DNA of 36,465 bases from Bacteroidota bacterium (GTDB taxonomy: Bacteria > Bacteroidota > Rhodothermia > Balneolales > Balneolaceae), in contig JAQCBZ010000013.1 in the NCBI GenBank assembly GCA_027621355.1, positions 1-36,465 of the forward strand. Direction: 5' to 3'. The notes beneath the pieces were generated by a model. It was not told the DNA's origin. It worked only from the letters and a program-made list of their open reading frames with translations, and did not search any database. The translations under genes were made by a program, and so were the position numbers. The first letter of the stretch is position 1; each line of letters starts with the position of its first letter. Positions 23,897-34,075 of this stretch are shown one piece after another.

Positions 23897-25867
23897 CTAT
23901 CGAATACGTCTAGGTTTCATCTTAATCTCATACTTTTGCATCAAATATGCCTCTAGAGACTCTTCTAAATCAGGTTGCATATCATTAAAGGCTCGCATAA
24001 ACGCCTCCTCAAAAGTCATGAATCGTGGCGCCAGTACACTGTGTAGGTAAATCCAAGCGGGTTTGTCTTGCACTTTCACACCATAAGTCCCCTCGCCTGG
24101 ACTTAGCATGGGCAATTCAGCCCAAGGCAATGATTCAACAAATTGCGTTGAATCCTCCACAGCATATAGATTTTCAAATTGTGCAGCCAGATCTGGCATT
24201 GAGGTATTTTGCTCAAATTCTGACACAGCTTGAATTAAAACCGAGTCTTGTGGATGCGACAACAATGTGTAGTGGTATCGAGTATCATATTGAAACGCCT
24301 CACGATTCGCTTCATAGTGGGCTTGAACCGCTGTAGTATCTGCATAGGATGGGTTCCAAAGCGCTTGATCATTATAATTGAACACCAACAGTCCTCGCTC
24401 ATACTGCAATAGCGATGTGTTAAAATCAGCGAATTGGATCCGAGTCATAGGGATTAAGTAAGGTCTCAGATACTCTTTAATGTATTCATCTAACCATCTG
24501 GGAGACACATCCATAGGATTTGAAGCCCCTTTTTGTTGAAGCATCCAATCCACGTAGCTCGACACGGTGAGCTCGAGTGAAGGGACATCGAACTCTTGGA
24601 ATCTTGGATGGTCAAGCCTCACAAGAACCTTAGAGGAAAAAGGCTCAAGGATCTCCATATCAGGCAGAGATTGACCCTCACTATCAAGGAGCCACTGATT
24701 AAACGCCGCAAGAACCTCCTCGTCTTTTTGGACAAAATCGGTTTTCAGTAGGCGATTATCGATATCCTCATCATCAACCTGGAAGTAGGCTAGACGCTCT
24801 AACGTAGCAACGGCGGCCTCACGCTCTTCATCCACGGTTTGATACTGTTGTACAGAGTCAAGTCGAAGGATGTGTGCACCATACTGTGATTCAAAAGGAC
24901 CCTGATAGGGTTGGCTAGGATCTAGATTCATCACAAGGTCCACAAAACTGTCTGCATATCTCATGTCATACCCTACAAATCCCATGGTTCCACCAGGACT
25001 GGCTGGATTGGCAGCTGCCGAATATCGTTGAACCACCTCAGACCAAGGCGTTCCATTGGCTAATGCTTGCATCGCTTCGTCTATTTGCACTGAATCCGCC
25101 TTCGCATCGCGAAAGAAGACATGCGACACTTCTCGAGCAGGATGAGCCGGACGTTTTTCAAGAACCTTGATCAAGTGAAGGCCAAATTGCGTTCGTATTG
25201 GCTCTGAAATCGTACCCACTGGCAATCCATAGGCAGCATCCTCAAAATCAATCACCGTAGCACCCGCAGAAAACCATGGGAGCTCTCCACCGGCAGGTCG
25301 ACCATTCACCTTGGAGGAGATTGCATTATTTAATGAATCGAAGGAGACGCCGTTGAGCCACTCATCTCTTGCCTGAAATAGGGTTTCAGATGCTTCGTTG
25401 AGCTGACGTACTGTGGCATCTTGACGTAGACGGATAAGTAGGTGTTGGACTTTGAGCTCTGATGTTCGTTTTTCAAGGAACCGATCGATTATCTCATTTT
25501 TGATTCCCTTTTCTATCCAGTAGGAGGGAGCGGCGGTCTCAGCAAAAGACGATACTTCCTCATTGTACGCAGGGTCTTGATCTAACCCCATCTGTTCTGC
25601 TTCTAATAGTTTTGCGCGAAATATGACATAATCCTTTAGAAAGGAACGCAAAGAGTCCTTGTGAGCAGTCTCTAGAGGGTAGTTTTGAGTGTAGAAGGTT
25701 CGTACTTCAGATTGTGTGATGGGTTCTCCTCCAACAAAAGCCACAGCATCACGGTCCGTCAAAAATTGAGCTTGAATAGACGCTGGTAAAAAAATGATGC
25801 TAAAAACTAATGCAAGCAGTACAGCAGAGTACGTAATGGGTTGACATACTCGAAAGGGTGGTCTCAT
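23897..25867 (-). CDS. Large periplasmic peptidyl-prolyl isomerase with two parvulin domains
   Basis: The 656-residue exported protein has a signal peptide (ITYSAVLLALVFSIIFLPASIQAQ) followed by a SurA/PpiD-like N-terminal part. Parvulin domain 1 lies about 138-240 (LKVQHLLIRLRQD, GRPAGGELPWFSAG, FGLHLIKVLEKRP) and parvulin domain 2 about 243-337 (REVSHVFFRDAK, PGGTMGFVGYDMRYAD, YGAHILRLDS). A long C-terminal region of more than 300 residues has no motif I recognise, with a basic end (KMKPRRIR). It is larger than typical SurA and lacks the PpiD membrane anchor. With the two following genes it forms a three-gene outer-membrane chaperone cassette. Confidence 0.8.
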   Translation of the reverse strand: MRPPFRVCQPITYSAVLLALVFSIIFLPASIQAQFLTDRDAVAFVGGEPITQSEVRTFYTQNYPLETAHKDSLRSFLKDYVIFRAKLLEAEQMGLDQDPAYNEEVSSFAETAAPSYWIEKGIKNEIIDRFLEKRTSELKVQHLLIRLRQDATVRQLNEASETLFQARDEWLNGVSFDSLNNAISSKVNGRPAGGELPWFSAGATVIDFEDAAYGLPVGTISEPIRTQFGLHLIKVLEKRPAHPAREVSHVFFRDAKADSVQIDEAMQALANGTPWSEVVQRYSAAANPASPGGTMGFVGYDMRYADSFVDLVMNLDPSQPYQGPFESQYGAHILRLDSVQQYQTVDEEREAAVATLERLAYFQVDDEDIDNRLLKTDFVQKDEEVLAAFNQWLLDSEGQSLPDMEILEPFSSKVLVRLDHPRFQEFDVPSLELTVSSYVDWMLQQKGASNPMDVSPRWLDEYIKEYLRPYLIPMTRIQFADFNTSLLQYERGLLVFNYNDQALWNPSYADTTAVQAHYEANREAFQYDTRYHYTLLSHPQDSVLIQAVSEFEQNTSMPDLAAQFENLYAVEDSTQFVESLPWAELPMLSPGEGTYGVKVQDKPAWIYLHSVLAPRFMTFEEAFMRAFNDMQPDLEESLEAYLMQKYEIKMKPRRIR

Positions 25868-25897
25868 AGTTGGGTCAACAAGATATTTTAATAGTTG

Positions 25898-27238
25898 TTA
25901 TGAACCGACATATAAACCCGCAATAGATGCTGTCAGTAGAGTTGCGAGAGATCCTGCTAAAACAGCTCGCATGCCCAATGACGCAATCTCAGATTTTTTG
26001 TTCGGAGCTAGACTTCCAATGCCCCCAATTTGGATCGCAATAGAAGAGAAGTTTGCAAAACCACACAACGCAAACGTTGCCATCGTTATTGTTTTGGGTG
26101 ACAGTGAATTGGCGCTTATGAGGCTTGACAAATCAAGATACGCTACAAATTCATTTAAGACGAGTTTGGTTCCAATTAATGACCCAAATTGCAAACAATC
26201 TTGTAGGGGGACACCAATCAGCCAAGCTATCGGAAAGAAAAGCCATCCGAGAATCATTTGAATCGTCAACGGCTGACCACCTGGTAAAAACTGATTTAAC
26301 GTTGTCACTGTGGAGAACCATTCTAGACCGTAATTGAACATAGCCAGTAGGGCAATAAATGCGAGTAACATCGCGCCCACATTTGCAGCCAGTTTCAAAC
26401 CTGTACCAGCACCCGAGGCTGCAGCGTCAATACCATTAGCTTCAGACTTTGGAATATCAATCGATACGTCTCCATAGGTAACGGGTTCATCCGTTTCTGG
26501 GATCATGATCTTTGCAATCAAAAGGGCAGCAGGAGCCGCCATGAGACTTGCACTCAGCAATTGCTCCGCAAACATGAGTCGGCCTGCCTGTAACGACACA
26601 TCCATCGTTATAGCGTAGGAATTACCCAACATTTGAACATAGGCAGCCATGACGCCTCCAGCAATCGTTGCCATTCCTCCGGTCATAATGGCCAGTAATT
26701 CAGATCGGGTCATCGACGGTAAAAATGGCTTGACGACCAACGGGGCTTCGGTTTGCCCTACAAAAATATTCGTGATGACCGAAAGAGACTCAGCTCCTGA
26801 GGTGCGAAGAGCCTTTTGAACAAGTTTTGAAATTCTTTTTACAACCCACTGTAGTACATTGTAGTGGTATAGAATCGCCGTCAAAGAGGCAAAGAATACA
26901 ATCGTAGGGAGTACTTGAAAGGCAAAAAAGGAACCTAAACTTCCCTCCACGCCAGGTGATTTAGCTAAATCGCCAAATAAAAAGAGAGCTCCCTCCGTGG
27001 TAAATTCTAAAACGATCACAAAAAATCCGGAGATAAACCCAAACACCTCCTTAGGCCAACCCAGTGGAGCCCAAATGGAGCTCAAAAACTCATGCTTGAG
27101 TAATAATGTGGCAAGGACAAACTGCATCAGCAGTGCCGAACCTACAAGTCTCCAAGAGACCTTTGTCTTGTGTGTGCTAAATAGCCAGGCAATCCCCAGG
27201 ATGGAGAGTATGCCAAGAATTCCTCTTAAAATGTCCAT
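25898..27238 (-). CDS. Concentrative nucleoside transporter (CNT/NupC family)
   Basis: The 446-residue inner-membrane protein has about ten hydrophobic segments. CNT signatures are [31 protein letters not shown] and [21 protein letters not shown], which line the nucleoside and cation sites. It imports nucleosides with Na+ or H+. It is the first gene of the minus-strand chaperone operon, 30 bases ahead of the large PPIase. An 8-bp inverted repeat with its inner arm touching the start codon (see 27238-27281) could affect translation. Confidence 0.92.
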   Translation of the reverse strand: MDILRGILGILSILGIAWLFSTHKTKVSWRLVGSALLMQFVLATLLLKHEFLSSIWAPLGWPKEVFGFISGFFVIVLEFTTEGALFLFGDLAKSPGVEGSLGSFFAFQVLPTIVFFASLTAILYHYNVLQWVVKRISKLVQKALRTSGAESLSVITNIFVGQTEAPLVVKPFLPSMTRSELLAIMTGGMATIAGGVMAAYVQMLGNSYAITMDVSLQAGRLMFAEQLLSASLMAAPAALLIAKIMIPETDEPVTYGDVSIDIPKSEANGIDAAASGAGTGLKLAANVGAMLLAFIALLAMFNYGLEWFSTVTTLNQFLPGGQPLTIQMILGWLFFPIAWLIGVPLQDCLQFGSLIGTKLVLNEFVAYLDLSSLISANSLSPKTITMATFALCGFANFSSIAIQIGGIGSLAPNKKSEIASLGMRAVLAGSLATLLTASIAGLYVGS

Positions 27239-27281
27239 AGGTTCCCACGTGCAATCTTAAAAGTCGCAATATAGGAACCTA
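27238..27281 (-). promoter_or_regulatory. Inverted repeat next to the nucleoside transporter start
   Basis: TAGGTTCC (27238-27245) and GGAACCTA (27274-27281) are perfect 8-bp inverted arms 28 bases apart. On the mRNA the 3' arm ends on the A of the transporter ATG (27238), so the stem would hide the bases just before the start. It may also be an operator. Function is unproven. Confidence 0.35.
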
Positions 27282-27301
27282 ATGACAAAATAAGGGGGGT
27301 A

Positions 27302-27514
27302 TTAGTCTACAGGGACGACTTCGCAGGCATGAAGACCTTTGTCTCCAGTACCTAATACAAACTCAACTTTTTGACCTTCAAGGAGTTTTTTGAATCCGTC
27401 TGTCTGAATTTCACTAAAATGGACAAAAATGTCATCACCGTTTTCACGTGTAATGAATCCATATCCTTTGCCGTTGTGGAACCACTTTACGGTTCCGACT
27501 TCTCTATCACTCAT
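27302..27514 (-). CDS. Cold-shock domain protein
   Basis: The 70-residue OB-fold RNA chaperone has both RNA-binding motifs, RNP1 KGYGFI and RNP2 DIFVHF, and the family start [13 protein letters not shown]. It binds single-stranded RNA and melts secondary structure. It is a single-gene unit divergent from the TM2 gene, with a 5' untranslated region of about 66 bases containing a hairpin. The exact Csp paralogue (CspA, C or E) cannot be told from sequence. Confidence 0.95.
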   Translation of the reverse strand: MSDREVGTVKWFHNGKGYGFITRENGDDIFVHFSEIQTDGFKKLLEGQKVEFVLGTGDKGLHACEVVPVD

Positions 27515-27549
27515 GCTTCATTGTTTTGTTCCCGATGCTTCTACTCGCA

Positions 27550-27574
27550 GGTGTTACCGCGTGTCCTAAACACC
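27550..27574 (-). other. Hairpin in the cold-shock gene 5' UTR
   Basis: Arms GGTGTT (27550-27555) and AACACC (27569-27574) form a 6-bp stem with a 13-base loop between the predicted transcription start and the ATG. It is a possible temperature- or Csp-sensitive leader element; only the pairing is seen. Confidence 0.3.
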
Positions 27575-27586
27575 ATGATTGAGCAT

Positions 27587-27614
27587 AGTATACAGATATT
27601 TCCTTGAATTGTAA
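27587..27614 (-). promoter_or_regulatory. Candidate promoter of the cold-shock gene
   Basis: On the minus strand TTACAA (27609-27614), a 16-bp spacer and TATACT (27587-27592, preceded by TG) form a good sigma-70-like promoter about 73 bases before the csp ATG. The transcript would start near 27580. Confidence 0.45.
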
Positions 27615-27668
27615 CATTTTAGAAAAAAAAGGCGTACAAGTTCTATTCATTAAGCACTATACTTAACC

Positions 27669-28004
27669 ATGTTTGTACGACAATTACCAGAGCTACGAGG
27701 GGAGGAGGCAAAGATGATTCATGCCATTCTCAGCCCCATGACCGAACAAAAAGCTGAAACCTTTGCGATTGTATATCGTGCACAACGTAAGGACCCTGTG
27801 ATGATCTTGATCCTATGTTTGCTTGGATTCTTTGGTATTGCAGGTATTCACCGAATCTTTATTGAGAAGCCTGGAAGTGGGATTTTATACCTTCTCACCC
27901 TCGGTTTGTGCTTTATAGGCACCATTGTTGATTTGTTTAATTTCCGTGGTCTTGCCCTTCAGGCAAATATGAAAATTGCCATGGATCTTCAGCGTCAGAT
28001 ATGA
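27669..28004 (+). CDS. TM2-domain membrane protein
   Basis: The 111-residue protein has a TM2 domain at about 42-92: a basic KDP, helix MILILCLLGFFGIAGIHRIF, a short loop IEKPGSG and a second helix ILYLLTLGLCFIGTIVDLF. The GxxGxHRFY-like turn and GxxDLF end are diagnostic. Function of bacterial TM2 proteins is poorly known. The 40-residue N-terminus is cytoplasmic and unassigned. Its stop overlaps the mltG start (ATGA), so the two are co-translated. Confidence 0.85.
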   Translation: MFVRQLPELRGEEAKMIHAILSPMTEQKAETFAIVYRAQRKDPVMILILCLLGFFGIAGIHRIFIEKPGSGILYLLTLGLCFIGTIVDLFNFRGLALQANMKIAMDLQRQI

Positions 28005-29047
28005 TCCATAGGGTTGTTTTCTCTGTCGTTCTACTCACTGTTTTTTGGAGTCGTAATGAACGACTACATACAACCCATGCTTTAATCCCTGTTGACGGTA
28101 ATGAGGCCGTGTCCATTGTGGTGTCTGAGCAAATCGCCATGTTGGATGTTGGGCGTGATTTACGGGATCGAGGAGTTTTGACGCTTCCACTAGCTGAATT
28201 TGAATGGATCGCTAGGACCCATGGTTGGAATCAGGCAAGGACAGGCTATTATGAAATCCCTCCAGACACACCTATTTCTAGCTGGCTTAGAGACCTTGGG
28301 TTGGGTTTGCAGCAACAGGTTACGCTAACGATTCCACAGGGCACTACACCTGATCGACTCTTTCAACTTCTTGCAACGTCTCTACAAGTGGATTCTTTAT
28401 CCCTATCTAATGCATTTAACTCCTTGGTCGATGGATTACCCCAGTCAGAGCGTATGACACTCTTTGCTCGAATTCTACCGGTTAACCATACCGTCTTTTG
28501 GACCGCGAATGAAGCTGATGTTTGGCAACGATTACTGGAGCCAGCGGAAGCGTTGGAAAGACGTCATGAGGAACGAATTACCAGTGGAAATATACATCCA
28601 GCTGTCAAAAATATGAGTTTTTTTGAGGTATTAACGTTAGCCTCTATCACGGAATGGGAAGCGCTATATGATGAGGAAAAAACGACGATTAGTGGGTTAT
28701 ATCTCAACCGAATTCAACGGGGCATGAGATTACAAGCAGATCCAACGGTTAATTATGCCATTGGAGAACGTCGCGCTTTGCTTTATGAAGATTACCGAAT
28801 CGAACATCCCTACAACACGTATCTGTTCCGAGGATTACCACCTTCACCCATTACCAATCCATCTTTGTCGAGTATTGAATCTATTTACCAAGCTGAACAG
28901 CACGATTATCTCTACATGGTCGCAACACCTGAGCGAACCCATGAATTTAACTCAACCTACGAGGATCACCTAGCAGATGTTGAGGTCTGGCAGAAGTGGC
29001 GAGCTGAACAACGCCGTTTAAAAAGAGAGCGGGAACGTTCTCTGTAG
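28001..29047 (+). CDS. mltG: Endolytic murein transglycosylase MltG
   Basis: The 348-residue YceG/MltG-family protein has an N-terminal hydrophobic segment (VVFSVVLLTVFW) that acts as membrane anchor. A LysM-like region comes next (GYYEIPPDTPISSWL, TIPQGTTPDRLFQLLA), and the catalytic domain has Glu218 in LASITEWEA, RGMRLQADPTVNYAIG and GLPPSPITNPSLSSI. It cuts nascent glycan strands and limits their length. The usual LASIVEKE is here LASITEWE, a mild change after the catalytic Glu. The C-terminus is highly basic (RRLKRERER). Confidence 0.93.
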   Translation: MIHRVVFSVVLLTVFWSRNERLHTTHALIPVDGNEAVSIVVSEQIAMLDVGRDLRDRGVLTLPLAEFEWIARTHGWNQARTGYYEIPPDTPISSWLRDLGLGLQQQVTLTIPQGTTPDRLFQLLATSLQVDSLSLSNAFNSLVDGLPQSERMTLFARILPVNHTVFWTANEADVWQRLLEPAEALERRHEERITSGNIHPAVKNMSFFEVLTLASITEWEALYDEEKTTISGLYLNRIQRGMRLQADPTVNYAIGERRALLYEDYRIEHPYNTYLFRGLPPSPITNPSLSSIESIYQAEQHDYLYMVATPERTHEFNSTYEDHLADVEVWQKWRAEQRRLKRERERSL

Positions 29048-29103
29048 AGTCTTGAGCCTGTAAACCGCGGCCTATGAAGAGTCAGACCAGCGACAGCCTA
29101 GTT

Positions 29104-30771
29104 TTAGGGTTGACGACGAACAACCTCAATCGATTGGTTCGTTGAGGTTCCTTCAAAATGGATTCGTCGGGTAATGCCCTGAAACCGTTGTTGTCTGAGT
29201 AACTCAAAAAAATCTGAAGGATGGGGCTCCAACTCCACTAGCTGCCCAAGAAAGCCGCCAAGGTCATATCCATCTAGCCAATAGGAAGTCGACGCCGATT
29301 CATTATATCGCTGGGTAAATAAGGAATCGAGATAGACAGTTTGAGCAGAGTCTGGAGTAGCCTGACCCGATTGGGTCGCAATAAGAGTAAGTTTTGAGGT
29401 GGAAGCAGATTGATTTTCTGATGCAAGCCAAGCAGGTGTCCCAAGAATGGGGATATTCGAGTTTAGTGCATCAAGGGAGTTGGAGAGCAGAGGTATTAAA
29501 GTAGACTCATAGACACCATCCAATGGGGCATAAATAGCTTGAGGAAGTTCCATTTTATACGGACCTAGAAACTCCTTAACAGAATCGGGTGCTGTAGATT
29601 GATCCATCCACCACTGTGGATCCAGTCGTTCGGTAAAAGCATCCAGCTCAAAGCCGTTGGCTGCAAAATCCTCAAAATATGTGTCGAGTATGATACCCCC
29701 TAGCGATGAAAATTCATTTCGGAAGATTTGTGAGGCAATGTATCCATCCGAGGTTCGATCACTCAGGATAGAGACTGTATCTAGGCCAAGTGTCTCAAAC
29801 GCGTACGAGGCCATATAGGATGCATGAACCGTAAGAGGGGGTTCCCACTGAAAAAAAGGAGAACCAGCCTCTTGCAATGGCAAAGCACTTGAGAAGGGAA
29901 TAATGGCCGGAATTTGGCGTGATGCCAACATTGAAAATGCCACCTGGGCCTCCTCTGTAAATAACGGTCCAACCAGCAAATCAACTCTTAGAGAGTCTAG
30001 CGTGGAAGCAAGTATCTCAGGGCGAAATACCTGACTGTCTATAAATTCGAGATGAAGAAGTGGCTTGGATTCGTTTGATTGCTCCACTGCTAGGGTTAGG
30101 CCACGGGCTATTGAGCGTACGATTTGCTGGATAGACTCATCAGGATCAGAAAAGGGCAGGTAAACGCCAATTCGGTACGTAAAACCAAGGGGTAAGGAGC
30201 GAGTCCGTTGCCTGTATTGTTGAAGTCGCGCAAATTCGTCCTGAGTCAGATCAGTCGATTGAAGGACAGTCCACTCATGCTCAAGTAAAAAGGGGGCTAA
30301 ACTTTGCAGACGATTCTCAATATCAGTACGAAGAGTCGACGAGAGAGGCTCACGCAGGGCGTGCATCAGGGTGAGGGCTGCTAAGGGGAATTCCCGCGCC
30401 TGGACCTGACACAACGAACGCAGGATATACTGCTCATGTGAAATGAGCCTTAGATCGGATTCAGAAAGTTGACGAGATGGTGGGCGATATGCTCGAAGCA
30501 TCGGCATTGCCTGCGCACAACGTTGATCGGCAACATGAGTCTTAATCACAAAAAAGGGTGCAATGGGAGATGAAGAGGAGGCAAAGTACTCCAACGCAGA
30601 TGCGTAATCTCCCTGATTGTAGGCTAAAATTCCACGATCAAAGGCAAGATCTCTTTGTACATCCAATTGTTGGCCAAGAACGACTTTAGGTGCCAGTCCA
30701 ATCCATCCAGACAGTACAAGGATGCAAAGAAATCTCCTAAACTGAACGACTCCCCACGTGGATTTCATCAT
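29104..30771 (-). CDS. LpoA/LivK-like periplasmic-binding protein with N-terminal helical repeats
   Basis: The 555-residue exported protein starts at the ATG (30771) that overlaps the guaA stop as ATGA. The signal peptide has hydrophobic [15 protein letters not shown] and ends near VLGQQ. Residues about 35-170 look like TPR-type helices ([21 protein letters not shown]). From about 195, [38 protein letters not shown] and [22 protein letters not shown] match the type I periplasmic-binding (Peripla_BP_6) fold. Helical repeats plus this fold is the layout of LpoA, the activator of penicillin-binding proteins, but no lipobox is present. A branched-chain amino-acid binding protein is the alternative; no ABC transporter genes are nearby. 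Confidence 0.7.
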   Translation of the reverse strand: MMKSTWGVVQFRRFLCILVLSGWIGLAPKVVLGQQLDVQRDLAFDRGILAYNQGDYASALEYFASSSSPIAPFFVIKTHVADQRCAQAMPMLRAYRPPSRQLSESDLRLISHEQYILRSLCQVQAREFPLAALTLMHALREPLSSTLRTDIENRLQSLAPFLLEHEWTVLQSTDLTQDEFARLQQYRQRTRSLPLGFTYRIGVYLPFSDPDESIQQIVRSIARGLTLAVEQSNESKPLLHLEFIDSQVFRPEILASTLDSLRVDLLVGPLFTEEAQVAFSMLASRQIPAIIPFSSALPLQEAGSPFFQWEPPLTVHASYMASYAFETLGLDTVSILSDRTSDGYIASQIFRNEFSSLGGIILDTYFEDFAANGFELDAFTERLDPQWWMDQSTAPDSVKEFLGPYKMELPQAIYAPLDGVYESTLIPLLSNSLDALNSNIPILGTPAWLASENQSASTSKLTLIATQSGQATPDSAQTVYLDSLFTQRYNESASTSYWLDGYDLGGFLGQLVELEPHPSDFFELLRQQRFQGITRRIHFEGTSTNQSIEVVRRQP

Positions 30772-32333
30772 TCCCACTCAATAGTTGCAGGGGGTTTCGA
30801 GCTGATATCATAGACCACTCTATTAATCCCTTTCACTTCGTTGATAATACGATTTGAGACCTCACTAAGAAACTCATAAGGCAAATGAGCCCAATCAGCC
30901 GTCATTCCATCAACAGAGGTGACAGCCCGTATAGCGACCGTATTTTCATACGTACGCTCATCACCCATTACGCCCACGGATTGGACAGGTAGCAAGACAC
31001 ATAATGCCTGCCATACCTCGTCGTAATGTCCTTTTTCGTGCAAAGCCTCGATAAAAATAGCATCCGCTTTCCGTAAAACACTCAGCCGCTCTTCACTTAT
31101 TTCTCCAAGCAGTCGAATCGCTAGGCCTGGCCCAGGAAAAGGATGCCTCGCAATAAAACGCTCAGGAATATCCAACGCTCGACCCACATCGCGAACCTCA
31201 TCTTTGAAAAGCTCTCTCACAGGTTCCAGAAGCTTCAAATTCATTTTTTCAGGAAGACCACCCACATTATGGTGACTCTTAATGGTCACAGATGGGCCTT
31301 TGAATGAGACACTTTCTATCACATCGGGATAAAGAGTCCCTTGGGCAAGATAACGGAATGGCTCACTGCTGGAACTGGACGACTCACGTGTCACAAAGTC
31401 ATCAAATACATCAATGAATGTCTTGCCAATGATCTTACGCTTCTGCTCAGGATCACTTACGCCACTTAGACGCTCCAAGAATAGGGCAGAAGCGTTCACT
31501 CCTTCGACGGGGAGTTCAAGATGGTTCTTGTACAAAGCCAGGACATCCTCATATTCATTCTGGCGGAGGAGTCCGTTGTTCACAAATACACAAGTTAATT
31601 GCTCACCAATCGCACGATGAATCAACGTGGCAACCACCGTCGAATCCACACCCCCCGATAATGCGCATAATACACGCTCCTGGCCAACTAGGGAACGTAT
31701 GGCGTCTAATTCGTGATCAATAAAGGATGCAGGTGTCCAAGAGGGGCTACAGCCGCATATATCGATGACAAAGTTTTTAAGAATCTGTTTCCCGCTTGGC
31801 GTATGAGCAACCTCAGGATGGAACTGTAACCCATAGATTTGCTTTTGGAGATCACGCACCGCAGCCACGGGTGCATTATCGGTCTGAGCAATCACTTCCA
31901 AACCATCTGGAAGCTCGATAATATGATCCCCGTGAGACATCCATACGGTAGAATCTTCGAGCCCTTTTAATAAGGGATCCTCAATTTTCTGGATCAATGT
32001 AGCACGACCAAATTCCCTCTTTTGAGCCCGCTCTACCGACCCGGGCTTACGAGCATGAGCAATGGCTTGCAATCCATAGCAAATTCCAAGGTGCGGAGTG
32101 TCAAACTCAAGCCACTCTTTACTTACCTGAGGTGCTCCTTCATCATAAACACTATTAGGCCCTCCAGAAAAGATGACCCCTTTGGGTGGACGCTCAGAGA
32201 ACTCATCAGGTGTCACATTAAATGGGTGAATCTCGCAGTAGACATGTTGCTCTCGAATGCGCCGAGCAATAAGCTGCGTATACTGCGATCCAAAATCTAG
32301 AATAAGAATCCAGTCTTGATGGGGTAGCGACAT
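30768..32333 (-). CDS. guaA: GMP synthase (glutamine-hydrolysing)
   Basis: The 521-residue protein converts XMP to GMP. The N-terminal class I amidotransferase domain has Cys85 in GICYGLQ and His/Glu in LQFHPEV; the central ATP-pyrophosphatase domain has the PP-loop [13 protein letters not shown]; the C-terminal dimerisation domain ends [17 protein letters not shown]. All parts are complete. The usual GICYGMQ is GICYGLQ and the following loop ([17 protein letters not shown]) is slightly unusual but in place. It starts 6 bases after gcvH. Confidence 0.97.
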   Translation of the reverse strand: MSLPHQDWILILDFGSQYTQLIARRIREQHVYCEIHPFNVTPDEFSERPPKGVIFSGGPNSVYDEGAPQVSKEWLEFDTPHLGICYGLQAIAHARKPGSVERAQKREFGRATLIQKIEDPLLKGLEDSTVWMSHGDHIIELPDGLEVIAQTDNAPVAAVRDLQKQIYGLQFHPEVAHTPSGKQILKNFVIDICGCSPSWTPASFIDHELDAIRSLVGQERVLCALSGGVDSTVVATLIHRAIGEQLTCVFVNNGLLRQNEYEDVLALYKNHLELPVEGVNASALFLERLSGVSDPEQKRKIIGKTFIDVFDDFVTRESSSSSSEPFRYLAQGTLYPDVIESVSFKGPSVTIKSHHNVGGLPEKMNLKLLEPVRELFKDEVRDVGRALDIPERFIARHPFPGPGLAIRLLGEISEERLSVLRKADAIFIEALHEKGHYDEVWQALCVLLPVQSVGVMGDERTYENTVAIRAVTSVDGMTADWAHLPYEFLSEVSNRIINEVKGINRVVYDISSKPPATIEWE

Positions 32334-32339
32334 AAATTA

Positions 32340-32720
32340 TTAGGAGATAATCGCTTGATATCCTTCGGCTGTGAGCAGCTCGTCCCATTCCTCAGGTGCA
32401 CTGAGTTTCAACTTGATAATCCAGCCCTCACCATAAGGATCTTCATTCACGAGCTCAGGATTTCCATCAAGCTCCGGGTTCACCTCTAAGACTTCACCAG
32501 ACATGGGGCAATACAGATCACTTACTGTTTTAACAGCCTCAATGGAGCCAAATACTCCATCCAACTCAAAAGTTTCACCCTCAGACTCAACCTCGACATA
32601 CACGATATCCCCAAGCTCGTTTTGAGCAAAGTCTGTGATTCCGACCGTTGCAGTGCCATCATCATGCTTTCGCACCCACTCATGGTTCTTCGTGTATTTT
32701 AGGTCATCTGGGGTGTTCAT
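32340..32720 (-). CDS. gcvH: Glycine cleavage system H protein
   Basis: The 126-residue lipoyl carrier has lipoyl-acceptor Lys64 in [13 protein letters not shown] and the family start YTKNHEWV. It shuttles the aminomethyl group in glycine cleavage, but gcvT and gcvP are not in the window. The gene sits inside the accB-accC-guaA operon, overlapping the accC stop by ATGA. In some bacteria GcvH is a lipoyl relay for 2-oxoacid dehydrogenases, so a housekeeping lipoylation role is also possible. Confidence 0.95.
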   Translation of the reverse strand: MNTPDDLKYTKNHEWVRKHDDGTATVGITDFAQNELGDIVYVEVESEGETFELDGVFGSIEAVKTVSDLYCPMSGEVLEVNPELDGNPELVNEDPYGEGWIIKLKLSAPEEWDELLTAEGYQAIIS

Positions 32721-34075
32721 GGGGATTCCTCTTCAGGTTTAAAGGTGAATTCATCTTCTAAATATCGGGTGTACATATCCCCAGCTAGGAAATTGGGATC
32801 GTCCATAAGCTGAAGGTGATACGGTATTGTGGTCTTTATGCCCTCAAGAATAAACTCCTGTAATGCTCGCTTCATTCGCTTGATTGCCTCTTCGCGGGTA
32901 CGACCACTGACAATCAATTTTGCAATCATAGAGTCATAATGGGGTGGGATTTTATATCCAGAATAAATATGAGTATCGACTCTAACACTATGACCACCAG
33001 GTGGATGGTATACTGTAATAGTTCCTGCACTTGGTCGGAAATTGTGTGCTGGGTCTTCTGCATTAATCCGGCACTCAATCGCATGACCGCGCATTTTAAG
33101 CGGTTTCACGGTAATAGGTTCCCCGGCGGCAACTTTGATTTGCTCAGCCACAAGGTCATAATTAGTGATCTCTTCCGTCACAGGATGCTCTACCTGGATG
33201 CGGGTGTTCATTTCCATGAAATAGAAATTGTGGTCCTTGTCTACAAGGAATTCCACAGTTCCAGCACCCGTATAGTTAATCGCTTTTGCAGCATCCACAG
33301 CCGCTTTCCCCATACGCTCTCGAAGTTCAGGGGTCATTATAGGAGAGGGCGCTTCTTCCAGCATTTTTTGATGACGACGTTGCAGTGAGCACTCTCGTTC
33401 ACCCAAATGGATCACATTGCCATGTGTATCCCCAAGAACTTGAATTTCAATATGCCGAGGCTTCTCAACAAATTTTTCAATGTAGACCCCAGCATTGCCA
33501 AACGCACTCATTGCTTCATTCGAACACATCTCGAAATTGCTTTTGAGATCTTCTGATTTGTGCACGACACGCATCCCACGACCGCCACCACCTGCTGTTG
33601 CTTTCAAAATCACAGGGTACCCAATCGAATCTGCAATCTTTTTAGCTTCCGTGGAATCCTCCAAAATCCCTTCACTTCCTGGCACGACTGGCACACCGCT
33701 TGCAATCATCGTTGCTTTGGCTGTTGCTTTATCACCCATGGTTTCAATCATGGTGCTTGTGGGGCCTATAAACGTGATATTGTGCTCAGCGCAAATGTCA
33801 GAAAACATTGCGTTTTCACTCAAAAACCCATAACCAGGGTGAATGGCTTCAGCATCCGTCACTTCAGCTGCAGATAAAAGAGCCGGGAATTTCAAATAGC
33901 TATCCTTGCTCGCAGGAGGCCCAATGCATACCGCTTCATCCGCAAATTTGACATGTAGCGAGTCCTCATCAGCCGTAGAGTAGACCGCAACCGTTTTTAT
34001 TCCCATCTCTTTGCACGTCCGAATCACACGGAGGGCAATCTCGCCTCGATTCGCTATCAGAATCTTTTTAAACAT
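32717..34075 (-). CDS. accC: Acetyl-CoA carboxylase biotin carboxylase subunit
   Basis: The 452-residue ATP-grasp enzyme carboxylates biotin on Acc[25 protein letters not shown] at the N-terminus, [13 protein letters not shown], the glycine loop [33 protein letters not shown] and [13 protein letters not shown] are all intact. It overlaps accB by one base (TAATG) and gcvH by four. Normal length and complete active site. Confidence 0.97.
   Translation of the reverse strand: MFKKILIANRGEIALRVIRTCKEMGIKTVAVYSTADEDSLHVKFADEAVCIGPPASKDSYLKFPALLSAAEVTDAEAIHPGYGFLSENAMFSDICAEHNITFIGPTSTMIETMGDKATAKATMIASGVPVVPGSEGILEDSTEAKKIADSIGYPVILKATAGGGGRGMRVVHKSEDLKSNFEMCSNEAMSAFGNAGVYIEKFVEKPRHIEIQVLGDTHGNVIHLGERECSLQRRHQKMLEEAPSPIMTPELRERMGKAAVDAAKAINYTGAGTVEFLVDKDHNFYFMEMNTRIQVEHPVTEEITNYDLVAEQIKVAAGEPITVKPLKMRGHAIECRINAEDPAHNFRPSAGTITVYHPPGGHSVRVDTHIYSGYKIPPHYDSMIAKLIVSGRTREEAIKRMKRALQEFILEGIKTTIPYHLQLMDDPNFLAGDMYTRYLEDEFTFKPEEESP

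Noticed and set aside
27239-27301. Purine-type riboswitch ahead of the nucleoside transporter
   Set aside because: The upstream space before the csp gene is only about 60 bases and shows a simple inverted repeat, not a three-way junction with conserved loops.
29048-29103. Terminator between mltG and the convergent binding-protein gene
   Set aside because: I could not find a stem with a T-tract in this 56-base gap by eye.
32939-33388. 149-codon plus-strand open frame opposite accC
   Set aside because: It lies wholly inside strongly conserved biotin carboxylase sequence on the other strand, and the product is not protein-like.
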